A stretch of 20,650 nucleotides of DNA from DASTQL01 sp035462375 (GTDB lineage: Bacteria > Actinomycetota > Actinomycetes > Jiangellales > Jiangellaceae), in contig DATHUJ010000076.1 of assembly GCA_035462375.1 (NCBI GenBank), positions 1-20,650 of the forward strand, read 5' to 3'. The notes beneath the pieces were generated by a model that searched no databases, was not told the origin of the DNA, and saw only the letters and a program-made list of their open reading frames with translations. Shown piece by piece: positions 7,840 through 14,988 of the stretch (positions within the stretch are counted from its first letter, which is position 1; every line of letters begins with the position of its first letter). The translations under genes and the position numbers were made by a program.

Positions 7840-9314
7840 CAGCTGCCTCCCCACGGCGAGCCGACGAGGGTGAGGTCGACCAGCGGTACGGCGGTGAGGC
7901 CGAGCAGCAGCGCGGCCAGGGCGAGGCCCAGCGGCGCCACCTGGAGACGCCGCAGCACCGGGCGCAGCTCGGGCGGCTCCTCGTCGTCGTCGGCCTGGTC
8001 GCGGAAGGTCGCCTTCATCGCCCGGGCGGTGTAGGCGATGGTGAGCAGCCCGCCGCCCAGCAGCACCGGGACCCACCACCACTGCCCGCTGCCCAGGCTG
8101 GCCTGGAGGAGCTGCCACTTGCCGACGAAGCCGAGCGTCGGGGGCAGCCCGGCCAGGGTGATCGCGGCGAGCGCGAAGGCCATGCCGCTCATCGGCATCC
8201 GGCTCGCGGCGCCGCGCAGCCGGTCGAGCTGGTCGGTGCCGTGCGCCGCGGCGAGCGTGCCGGCGGTGAGGAACATCGCGCTCTTGGCCAGTCCGTGGGC
8301 GACGGCGACGGCCAGGGCGCCGGTCCAGCCGGCGACGGCAGTGGCGGCGGCCGCGGTGCCCGCGCCGGCGTCGACGCCCGGGGCGGCCAGCGGGAAGATC
8401 AGGAAGAGGTAGCCGACCTGGGCGACGGTGGAGTAGGCGACTACCCGCTTGAGCCGCTGCTGGCGCAGCGCCTGGACCCCACCCCAGACGACGGCCGCGG
8501 CGCCGAGCACCCCCAGGGCCTGGGTCAGGGTGGCCGCCTCCGCGCGGTAGACGGTGAACCAGAGCCGGACGAGGACGTAGAAGGACGCCTTGACGACCAG
8601 GGCGGACAGCAACGCGCTCACCGCCGCCGGAGCCGCGGAGTGCGCGGGCGGCAGCCAGGCGTGGAGCGGGAAGAGGGCGGTCTTGAGCGCCAGGCCCACG
8701 GTCATCGCGCCGAGCGCCACGACTGCGGACGTGCCGGAGTCGAGGCTGTCGGCAGCGATCGCGATGTCGAGCGTCCCGGTCTCGGCGAAGACCAAGGCCA
8801 CGCCGAGCAGGTACGCCAGCGAGCCCAGCACAGCGACGAAGAGGTAGCGCAGCGCGGGGGCCAGCGAGTCGCGGCCACCTTGCGCGACCAGGGCGACCGC
8901 GGCCAGGCCCAGCAGCTCGAGCGCGACGTAGGTGTTGAAGAGGTCGCCGGAGACGTAGACCGCATTCAGGCCCGCCCAGAGCAGCAGCCAGAGCGGCCAG
9001 AAGGGTTCTTGGCCGCGGGCGGCGCGGGGGCCGGCGGCGTACGCGGTGACGACCGCACCGACCGCGGCGGTGAGCAGCAGCAGCGTTGCGCTGAGGCCGT
9101 CGGCCCGCAGGTCGATGCCGAGCGGCGCGCCCCAGCCGGCGAGCTCGAGGTCGAGGGTGCCGGTGGTGGCTACCAGGACGGTGGCGAGCGCGGCGGTGGC
9201 GGCGGTGGCCGCGGCGGTCAGGCCGGTGACCGCTGCCGCGCGGGCGGGCAGCAGGCTCGCCAGGACGGCGCCGCCCAGCGGGACGAGGACGAGCGCTCCG
9301 AGCAGGCCGCTCAC
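7839..9314 (-). CDS. mnhD: Na+/H+ antiporter subunit D (MnhD/MrpD)
   Basis: A 491-residue polytopic proton_antipo_M protein, first of three paralogues in the operon. The TM5 glutamate is in 'YVALELLGLAAVAL', the TM7 lysine in 'LALKTALFPLHAWLPPAHSA', and the TM8 lysine in 'SALVVKASFYVLVR'. 'HGLAKSAMFLTAG' and 'LAGLPPTLGFVGKW' follow in the normal order. The 'PPAHSAAPAAVSALLSALVVK' spelling and the position directly after subunit C fit MrpD. Such subunits carry the ion pathway of the antiporter. The start is GTG 9314, overlapping the C stop as GTGA. Length is normal for the family. Confidence 0.92.
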   Translation of the reverse strand: MSGLLGALVLVPLGGAVLASLLPARAAAVTGLTAAATAATAALATVLVATTGTLDLELAGWGAPLGIDLRADGLSATLLLLTAAVGAVVTAYAAGPRAARGQEPFWPLWLLLWAGLNAVYVSGDLFNTYVALELLGLAAVALVAQGGRDSLAPALRYLFVAVLGSLAYLLGVALVFAETGTLDIAIAADSLDSGTSAVVALGAMTVGLALKTALFPLHAWLPPAHSAAPAAVSALLSALVVKASFYVLVRLWFTVYRAEAATLTQALGVLGAAAVVWGGVQALRQQRLKRVVAYSTVAQVGYLFLIFPLAAPGVDAGAGTAAAATAVAGWTGALAVAVAHGLAKSAMFLTAGTLAAAHGTDQLDRLRGAASRMPMSGMAFALAAITLAGLPPTLGFVGKWQLLQASLGSGQWWWVPVLLGGGLLTIAYTARAMKATFRDQADDDEEPPELRPVLRRLQVAPLGLALAALLLGLTAVPLVDLTLVGSPWGGS

Positions 9315-9703
9315 GGGCGGCCGTCCCTGGGTGTGGGGTCGGCCGGCTGGCGCTCGGGGCCGGTCCTCGCGTCGGTGGCGTCGCGACCCTGCGCGTTCCC
9401 AGCGGCCTCCTGCCCGGCCTCGTCCGCATCCTGCGCGGTCTCGATCCGCCGGACCAGACCGAGGGCGAGCGCGGTGACGCTGACCGTGATGACGATGCCG
9501 GTGAGCACGAGCGCGTGCAGCACCGGGTCGGGCTCGTCGGGGTCGGCCCGGTAGGCGAGCGCGACGAGCACCATCAGCACGCCGGCGCTGGAGACGTTGA
9601 GCGCGATGACCCGCCGGATCAGGTCGGCAGTGAGCAGCAGGCGGGCCGCGCCGAGGACGGCGAGGGCGACGCCGAGCAGGAGGTAGGCGTCGGCGCGGGT
9701 CAT
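9311..9703 (-). CDS. mnhC: Na+/H+ antiporter subunit C (MnhC/MrpC, NuoK-like)
   Basis: A 130-residue protein with three hydrophobic segments in the first about 90 residues and the NuoK/MrpC pattern: 'LTADLIRRVIALNVSSAGVL' around TM2, then 'DPVLHALVLTGIVITVSVTA' around TM3 (family form D-P-l-p-Q-A-L-V-L-T-A-I-V-I). The usual Gln is His here. A polar, disordered tail of about 40 residues (rich in Asp, Gln, Arg and Pro) extends past the normal end of the family. Start ATG 9703 overlaps the stop of the preceding gene as ATGA. In Mrp complexes this subunit lines the ion path between the A and D halves. Confidence 0.9.
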   Translation of the reverse strand: MTRADAYLLLGVALAVLGAARLLLTADLIRRVIALNVSSAGVLMVLVALAYRADPDEPDPVLHALVLTGIVITVSVTALALGLVRRIETAQDADEAGQEAAGNAQGRDATDARTGPERQPADPTPRDGRP

Positions 9704-10686
9704 CGGCGGGCTCCCGCCGCGTGCCGCTCGTCAGGGGCCGGACGGAACCGGGCCAGCGCTACCGGGGCCGGCGGCTGGTTCGCGACGAAGAGCGCGGCCA
9801 GGGTGGCGCCGATGCTCCCGGCCAGCACGACCTCGACGGCCACGATCGCCTGCCCGGCCCAGGCCGGGTCGAGGGTGAGCCAGTCCCGGCCGAGCAGCAC
9901 CGTCGCGTACGCGAGCAGGAGGAAGACTGCGAGTCCGGCTGTGAGCGACGGGCGCAGCCAGCGGCCGGTCGGCACGGCGTCCGGGTGCCCGGAGAGGCGC
10001 AACAGCAGTAGTGCGCCGGCGAGCACCGCCCCGGCCTGGAAGGCCCCGCCCGGTCGGCTCGACCCGGCCACGACCACCCAGCCGGCGAGGACGACGAGGA
10101 CCGGCGCGAGCAGCCGCCCGAGCAGGTCGAGCACGGGCGGGGCGGGGCCGGGGTCGGGCACGCGGCCGAGGCCCGCCTCGGGCTGGAGGGACAGGGCGGC
10201 GAGCACGGCGGCGAGGAGCACCGCGACCTCGAGCAGGGTGTCGTAGCTGCGGAAGTTGAGCAGCACCGCGGTCACACCGTGGGTGACGCCGCTCTCGTCG
10301 ATGCGGCCGGCGGCGAGGGCGCCGGGCCCGGGCGGCGGCCGTCCGGGCTCGGCCAGGAAGGCCCAGGCCAGCACGGCGGCGAGGGCGACTGCGAGGGCTG
10401 TACCGACGGCGGGAACGAGTCGCCCGGAGCGCTCGGGCTCCGGCCGGCGCCTGCCGGTGACGGCATCGAGCATCAGTGCGCTGGTCACCCCCGCCCCGAT
10501 CGCCGCCTCGGCAAGCGCGATGTCGGGTGCGCCGATCCGCGCCCAGATGATCGCGAGGGAGATCCCGAAGGCCAGGAACATCACCACCGCGGCGGAGCGG
10601 CGGGGGTGGAAGAGCGCGAACCCCGCCGCGGCGAGCAGCCCGGTGACGAGGACGGCGTCGAGCACGACGGTCACGGCGCCGGTCAC
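9700..10686 (-). CDS. Fused antiporter subunit: MrpA C-terminal (DUF4040/MbhD-MbhE) plus MnhB
   Basis: A 328-residue membrane protein joining three modules. Residues about 1-80 match DUF4040/MbhD ('RIGAPDIALAEAAIGAGVTS', the conserved acidic helix of the MrpA C-terminus). Residues about 85-175 match the MbhE-like piece ('LLNFRSYDTLLEVAVLLAAV', the Y-D-T-L-x-E motif). Residues about 185-315 match MnhB ('PGGAFQAGAVLAGALLLLR' for the family's P-G-G-G-F-x-G-G; the His normally just before is replaced by Ser-Ser-Arg). In classic Mrp operons the first two modules are part of MrpA; in archaeal Mbh they are separate genes. Start GTG 10686 overlaps the MnhG stop as GTGA; GTG 10674 is an alternative. 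The open frame to 11172 is a shadow. Confidence 0.88.
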   Translation of the reverse strand: MTGAVTVVLDAVLVTGLLAAAGFALFHPRRSAAVVMFLAFGISLAIIWARIGAPDIALAEAAIGAGVTSALMLDAVTGRRRPEPERSGRLVPAVGTALAVALAAVLAWAFLAEPGRPPPGPGALAAGRIDESGVTHGVTAVLLNFRSYDTLLEVAVLLAAVLAALSLQPEAGLGRVPDPGPAPPVLDLLGRLLAPVLVVLAGWVVVAGSSRPGGAFQAGAVLAGALLLLRLSGHPDAVPTGRWLRPSLTAGLAVFLLLAYATVLLGRDWLTLDPAWAGQAIVAVEVVLAGSIGATLAALFVANQPPAPVALARFRPAPDERHAAGARR

Positions 10687-10967
10687 GACGCGGCCCGGTC
10701 GGGCGGCTCGGCGGCGAGCAGGAAGCTGATCGTCGACGACGCGAGCAGGGCGAGCAGCCACACCAGCCCGAGCTTGACGGCCACCGCGGGCGAGAGGGCC
10801 TGCAGCGCGAGGGCGGCGAGCACGAGCCCGAGACCCAGGTTGTCGGCCTTGGTGATGGCGTGCAGCCGGCTGCGCAGGTCGGGGAAGCGCAGCACCCCGA
10901 CCGTACCGGCGACGAAGAAGGCGCACCCCACTACGGCGAGCACGGCGCTGACGACGTCGAGGATCAC
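10683..10967 (-). CDS. mnhG: Na+/H+ antiporter subunit G (MnhG/MrpG)
   Basis: A 94-residue protein with three hydrophobic helices and the MnhG signature 'VGVLRFPDLRSRLHAITKAD' followed by 'NLGLGL' (family form G-x-x-R-f-p-D-x-x-x-R-l-H-a-x-t-K). MrpG is a small structural subunit of the antiporter. Start GTG 10967 overlaps the MnhF stop as GTGA, and GGAGGAG lies about 8 nt upstream on the coding strand. Length is normal. Confidence 0.92.
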   Translation of the reverse strand: MILDVVSAVLAVVGCAFFVAGTVGVLRFPDLRSRLHAITKADNLGLGLVLAALALQALSPAVAVKLGLVWLLALLASSTISFLLAAEPPDRAAS

Positions 10968-11236
10968 CGGTGGGGCTCCTCCGCCCGGACCCGTACGACG
11001 GCGACCAGCGCGGCCAGAGCGACCAGCGCCAGCGCCGCGTCGCGCAGCGCGGGCACCCCGGCGACCTCGGCGAGCACCGCAAGCAGCGCCACCCCGGTCG
11101 TCCCGAGCAGCACGACGCCGAGCAGCCGGTCCCGCGTGGTGGGGCCAAGCAGCACCCGGGCCAGACCCGCAAGCACGTTGAGGGTCAGGACGACGGCGAC
11201 CAGGATCAGCAGCGCGTCCATCACCACGGCACCCAT
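10964..11236 (-). CDS. mnhF: Na+/H+ antiporter subunit F (MnhF/MrpF)
   Basis: First gene of the antiporter operon. A protein of about 90 residues with three hydrophobic segments and the MnhF pattern 'LARVLLGPTTRDRLLGVVLL' (family form R-x-x-x-G-P-t-x-x-D-R-v-v), followed by a short charged end. The start is not settled. GTG 11242, ATG 11236 and ATG 11221 are in frame and none has a strong ribosome binding site. I used ATG 11236; the hydrophobic domain starts just after the third candidate. MrpF has been linked to ion or bile-salt efflux in some bacteria, but here it most likely serves as a core membrane subunit. Confidence 0.88.
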   Translation of the reverse strand: MGAVVMDALLILVAVVLTLNVLAGLARVLLGPTTRDRLLGVVLLGTTGVALLAVLAEVAGVPALRDAALALVALAALVAVVRVRAEEPHR

Positions 11237-11313
11237 ACCCACGGTGGGGGCCGGATCATGCGGCGGCTCGGTGCGCCTGGCTCGGGCCAGCCCGGATTGG
11301 GCCCGCGGCGCCT

Positions 11314-11421
11314 GAACGATGCGACCTCTTCCTCCTCATCGCCACAGGAACGTCACATCCTTCGAGATCAGCGCGGAACGATGCGACGTTGTCGTCCCCA
11401 TGGCCACAGGAACGTCACATC
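11314..11421. repeat. Two-copy direct repeat with a 62-bp period and internal inverted repeats
   Basis: Two 46-nt units (11314-11359 and 11376-11421) match at 40 positions. Both start GAACGATGCGAC and end GCCACAGGAACGTCACATC, with a more variable middle. Each unit also has ends that pair with each other (GATGCGAC with GTCACATC). In the second unit the pairing extends to GATGCGACGTT (11380-11390) against AACGTCACATC (11411-11421), 11 bp with one mismatch around a 20-nt spacer. The repeat lies between the divergent mnhF and cupin genes. It could be a pair of operators, hairpins in the leader of either transcript, or a dispersed intergenic repeat. No coding frame explains it. Confidence 0.75.
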
Positions 11422-11535
11422 GATCAGGGGGCCGTCGCTGGCACCGGTCGTGATGACCGATGGTTGACCCTGGGCAGGTGGCTCGCGGACTCGTACGTTG
11501 CGAGGGCAGGCCCATCCGCATCGAAGGAAGTCGAC

Positions 11536-11984
11536 ATGGACCACGCCGAGTCAGTCGACGGTCGGCGAGCCGGGCTCGTCACCGGTGGCGAGGCGCGCTC
11601 GTTGCTCGCCGGCCCACTGGGCGCGGACCTGCTCGCCGGGGCGGCCGACACCGGGGGCACGGTGTCCTTCTTGGTCCCCCCGCTGGCCCCACGCACCCTG
11701 GGCTCGCCGGTGCACACGCACACCCGCGAGGACGAGTGGTCCTACGTGCTCGAGGGCCAGGTCGGGGTCCGGCTAGGCGACCGGACGGTCACCGCCCGGC
11801 CTGGCGACCTCGTAGTCGAGCCGCGCGGTGTGCGCACGCCTTCTGGAACGCCACCAACGAGCCGACCCGGATCCTCGAGGTCATCACGCCCGCGGGGTTC
11901 GAGGGGTCCTTCGCCCGGCTGGGTGAGCTGCTCGGCGGAGGCGATCCCAAGGTGAGCGCCGGTCTGACCGGTGGTCCGACCTGA
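11536..11984 (+). pseudogene. Cupin domain protein gene with an apparent one-base deletion
   Basis: ATG 11536 is preceded by AAGGAAG about 6 nt upstream. The frame gives a clear cupin: 'VHTHTREDEWSYVLEGQVGV' (motif 1, with H-x-H and the following Glu) and 'PGDLVVEPRGV' (start of motif 2). At about 11833 the frame goes wrong. The expected 'GVPHAFWN', with the fourth metal ligand His, would need GTG-CCG-CAC, but the sequence has GTG-CG-CAC. The correct continuation 'HAFWNATNEPTRILEVITPA' is found at once in the next frame and ends at 11984, sharing one base with the following regulator's first ATG. Joined, the protein is about 149 residues. As written, the product loses the last metal ligand. 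The cause may be true loss or a sequencing slip. Confidence 0.75.
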
Positions 11985-13636
11985 TGAAGGGACGACGGGT
12001 GAGCGCCGTTCCTGGTTCCGACCCGCTCTCTGCTGCTCGCCGAGCGGTCGCCTCGCAGCAGTGGGATGCGGCCGACGCTGCGTTCGCCGCGGCGGATGCC
12101 GTCGAGGGTCTCGCACCGGACGATCTCCGGCTGTGGGGCATGTCGTCGTACCTGCTGCGGCGCCCGCAGGACGCCCTGGAAGCGCTGACTCGCGCCTACG
12201 AGCAGTTCGCCGCCCGTACCGAGGTGGACGATGCGGCGAGGTGCGGATTCTGGATCGTGTACGCGCTGGCGAACCGTGGGGAGATCGGTCAGGCCGGCGG
12301 GTGGCTGTCCCGCGTCGATCGGCTGCTGAGCGAGCAGACGACGGGACGAGGGTGCGGACACGGCTATCTCCTGGTGTTCGACGCGTTCCGGGCCGCCGCG
12401 ATCGATCACGACTACGCCCGCGGACACGCGGCCGCGGACCGGGCCGTACGGATCGGGCGCGAGCACGGCGAGGCCGATCTCGTGGCGTTGGCGCTGAACG
12501 TGGGAGGGCGAGCGCTCATCTACGCGGGCGAGGTCGGCCAGGGGCTGAAGCGGCTGGACGAAGCGATGGTGGGCGTGATGGCCGACGAGGTGTCACCGAT
12601 CGTGGCCGGCACGGTCTACTGCTCGGTGATCGAGGCCTGCGAGGAAGTGCAGGAGCTCGGGCGGGCCGCCGAGTGGACCGCAGCACTGTCGAGATGGTGC
12701 GACGAGCAACAGGGGATGCTGACGTTCAACGGGCAGTGCCTGACGCATCGCGCGACGCTGCTGCGCCTCGGCGGTCGGCTCGACGCTGCCGCGGACGAGG
12801 CTGCTCGGGCGTGTCAGAGGTTCGGGGCGGCCGACGAACCAGCCGCCGGGCGAGCGATGTACGAGCTGGCGCAGGTCCAACGTCTCACCGGTGACCTGTC
12901 GAACGCCGCCGCGAACTACCGTCGGGCCGCGGAGCGGGGTCACGACCCGCAGCCCGGTCTGGCGTTGCTTCGTCTGGCACAGGGTCGCTCCGAGGCCGCG
13001 AGCACGATGATGCACAGGCGCATGGAGGAGACGACGGGGGAGCTCGATCGGCTGCGACTACTCCCTGCGTACGTCGAGATCCTCCTGGACGTCGGAGACA
13101 CCGAGACCGCAGCAGCGGCCGCCCGGGAGCTGACAACGACCGCGGCCATGGTCCGCACCACGGCGGCCGAGGCCGAGGCGGCGTACGCGACCGGTGCGGT
13201 GGCCTTGGCGCAGGGGGAGCCCGGCCAGGCGCTCGTGGCCCTCCGCGACGCCTTCCAGAGATGGCGCTCCCTGCACGCACCCCTCGAGGCAGCCCGCTGT
13301 CGCGTCGTCATCGCTCGAGCGTGCACGATGCTGGGCGACCACGACGCAGCCTCGGTCGAGATGACTGCCGCCCTGCGTGCGATGACCGACATGGGGGCCC
13401 GGTCGGACCTGGCGCGGCTCCGTGGCCAGGGCATCGGGACCGAGTCCGGGCTGACCGCCCGCGAGATCGAGGTCCTGGCCCTCGTGGCTGCCGGCAAGAC
13501 CAACCGCGTGATCGCCGACGAGCTGGCCCTGGCTGTGAAGACCGTCGACCGACACGTGGCGAACATCCTCTCCAAGCTGGACGTCACCTCCCGAACCGCC
13601 GCCACCGCTGTGGCGTACGAGCAAGGCCTGCTCTGA
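11984..13636 (+). CDS. TPR-containing LuxR-family transcriptional regulator
   Basis: A 550-residue protein. The C-terminal part (about residues 488-550) is a GerE/LuxR helix-turn-helix: 'LTAREIEVLALVAAGKTNRV' then 'AVKTVDRHVANILSKLDVTS', with the typical T-x-R-E-x-E-V-L and K-T-V-x-x-H-x-x-x-I-x-x-K-L. The rest is a row of paired Ala-rich helices of TPR type (for example 'AARRAVASQQWDAADAAFAA', 'PQDALEALTRAYEQFAA'). There is no Walker A motif, so it is not a full LAL regulator, and no receiver domain. ATG 11984 shares one base with the cupin stop. GTG 11999, with AAGGGA about 8 nt before it, is an equally good start. It likely controls the neighbouring cupin and monooxygenase genes; that is inference from position. 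Confidence 0.88.
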   Translation: MKGRRVSAVPGSDPLSAARRAVASQQWDAADAAFAAADAVEGLAPDDLRLWGMSSYLLRRPQDALEALTRAYEQFAARTEVDDAARCGFWIVYALANRGEIGQAGGWLSRVDRLLSEQTTGRGCGHGYLLVFDAFRAAAIDHDYARGHAAADRAVRIGREHGEADLVALALNVGGRALIYAGEVGQGLKRLDEAMVGVMADEVSPIVAGTVYCSVIEACEEVQELGRAAEWTAALSRWCDEQQGMLTFNGQCLTHRATLLRLGGRLDAAADEAARACQRFGAADEPAAGRAMYELAQVQRLTGDLSNAAANYRRAAERGHDPQPGLALLRLAQGRSEAASTMMHRRMEETTGELDRLRLLPAYVEILLDVGDTETAAAAARELTTTAAMVRTTAAEAEAAYATGAVALAQGEPGQALVALRDAFQRWRSLHAPLEAARCRVVIARACTMLGDHDAASVEMTAALRAMTDMGARSDLARLRGQGIGTESGLTAREIEVLALVAAGKTNRVIADELALAVKTVDRHVANILSKLDVTSRTAATAVAYEQGLL

Positions 13637-13654
13637 CCGCCCGTGAGATCGGGA

Positions 13655-13690
13655 GGATCACCCACGCCGCCGCCACGAGATCGGTGATCC
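13655..13690. other. Inverted repeat between regulator and monooxygenase genes
   Basis: A perfect 8-bp inverted repeat, GGATCACC and GGTGATCC, encloses 20 nt, starting 19 nt after the regulator's stop codon and ending 51 nt before the monooxygenase start. It could be a terminator hairpin without a T-run, or an operator for the monooxygenase promoter, for example for the LuxR protein next door. The sequence alone does not decide. Confidence 0.4.
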
Positions 13691-13741
13691 AGCCGATGTG
13701 TCGTCCGGGCGCCCGCCGTACCGTCCCAGATGGAGGTGCCC

Positions 13742-14851
13742 ATGAACGGTGACGCCCACGAACACGTCGAGACACTGATCATCGGGGGCAGCCAGTCGGG
13801 ACTTGCCACCGGCCACCAGCTCTCGCAGCGGGGGCGGGCCTTCCTCATCGTCGACAGCCACCAGCGAGTGGGTGACGCCTGGCGGCACCGTTGGGATTCT
13901 CTGCGGCTGTTCACCACGGCCCGCTACGACGGTCTCCCGGGCATGCCGTTCCCGGCCCCGTCGACGCACTACCCGACCAAGGACGAGGCGGCCGACTACC
14001 TCGAGGTCTACGCCACGCGGTTCCAGCTGCCGGTCATGACCGGCGTCACGGTCGAGGGCCTCACCCGCAACGGACCGGTCTTCGAGGCCACTGCCGGCGA
14101 CCGCGTGTTCACGTCGGACAACGTGGTCGTCGCCACCGGCGCCTTCCACGCCCCACGCACCCCTGCGTTCGCCGAGTCCATGGATCCAGGCATCGCCCAG
14201 CTGCACTCCAGCCAGTACCGCAGGCCGGACCAGCTCCACGGGGGAGGCGTGCTGGTGGTCGGGGCAGGCAACTCGGGCGCCGAGATCGCGCTCGAGCTGT
14301 CCCGCGACCACCCGGTCTGGCTGTCCGGCCGCGACACCGGCCAGGAACCCACCCGCGCCGGAAGCCTGCCCGACAGGCTCGCCATGCCCGTGATGTGGTT
14401 CCTCGCATCCCGAGTACTCACCGTCGGCTCACCGCTCGGGAGGAAGGTCCGCGACCAGTTCCTGCACCCACCCCGCGGCATCCCGCTCGGCAGGGTGCGG
14501 AGGAAGGACCTCGTCGCCGCGGGGATCGAACGAGTCCCACGGGTGGCCTCGGTCTCCTCGGGACTCCCGGTGCTGGACGACGGGCGGGTACTCGACGTTC
14601 GCAACGTCGTGTGGTGCACCGGGTTCGACATCGACCTGAGCTGGATCGACCTCCCGCTCGTGGCTACGGACGGCTACCCGGAACAGGACCGAGGCATCAT
14701 CGCGGAGCACCCCGGGCTCTACATCGTGGGCCTGCCCTTCCTCCGCTCGCTCAGTTCCGCGCTCCTAGGTGGCGTCGGACGGGACGCCTCCCACATCGCC
14801 GATCACATCGACAACCGGGCTCCCGCGAGAACGGCCGGACTCGCCGCCTGA
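13742..14851 (+). CDS. CzcO-type FAD/NAD(P)H-dependent monooxygenase
   Basis: A 369-residue flavoprotein. The FAD-binding Rossmann loop is 'IIGGSQSGLATG' at residues 13-24, with Ser where the third position is usually Gly, a known variant in this group. It is followed by 'RVGDAWRHRWDSLRLFT', typical of CzcO/flavin-containing monooxygenase relatives. 'VVATGAFHAPRTP' marks the domain crossing. A second nucleotide loop, 'VVGAGNSGAEIALELS' at about residue 173, binds NADPH. 'VVWCTGFDIDLSWI' is the C-terminal flavin contact. Such enzymes insert oxygen into amines, sulfides or ketones, or act on small hydrophobic compounds; the substrate is unknown. I chose ATG 13742 because GGAGGTG precedes it by 3-4 nt; ATG 13730 is inside the ribosome binding site region. 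Confidence 0.88.
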   Translation: MNGDAHEHVETLIIGGSQSGLATGHQLSQRGRAFLIVDSHQRVGDAWRHRWDSLRLFTTARYDGLPGMPFPAPSTHYPTKDEAADYLEVYATRFQLPVMTGVTVEGLTRNGPVFEATAGDRVFTSDNVVVATGAFHAPRTPAFAESMDPGIAQLHSSQYRRPDQLHGGGVLVVGAGNSGAEIALELSRDHPVWLSGRDTGQEPTRAGSLPDRLAMPVMWFLASRVLTVGSPLGRKVRDQFLHPPRGIPLGRVRRKDLVAAGIERVPRVASVSSGLPVLDDGRVLDVRNVVWCTGFDIDLSWIDLPLVATDGYPEQDRGIIAEHPGLYIVGLPFLRSLSSALLGGVGRDASHIADHIDNRAPARTAGLAA

Positions 14852-14872
14852 CGGCCGCGCGACGAGCCGAAT

Positions 14873-14907
14873 CGGCCTCGGGTGCTCCCTGATCACGGAC
14901 GAGGCCG
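14873..14907. terminator. Candidate bidirectional terminator between convergent genes
   Basis: An 8-bp perfect inverted repeat (CGGCCTCG and CGAGGCCG) with a 19-nt loop starts 21 nt after the monooxygenase stop codon. It lies between two convergent genes, where a shared terminator is expected. No T-run is present on either side. Confidence 0.45.
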
Positions 14908-14988
14908 CCTCCCGGAAGCGCCCTTGAGCAAGGTGCGGGGCAGCCTACGGGGGAGGGCGCAGGGGCCGGGTCGAAGCGGGGCAGCGGG

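Noticed and set aside
8241..9554. 437-codon plus-strand open frame opposite mnhD and mnhC
   Set aside because: Gly/Arg/Gln/Glu-rich shadow with no motifs; it spans the overlap of two real minus-strand genes.
11465..11500. TTGACC as a -35 for the cupin gene
   Set aside because: No acceptable -10 at the right spacing before the ATG at 11536.
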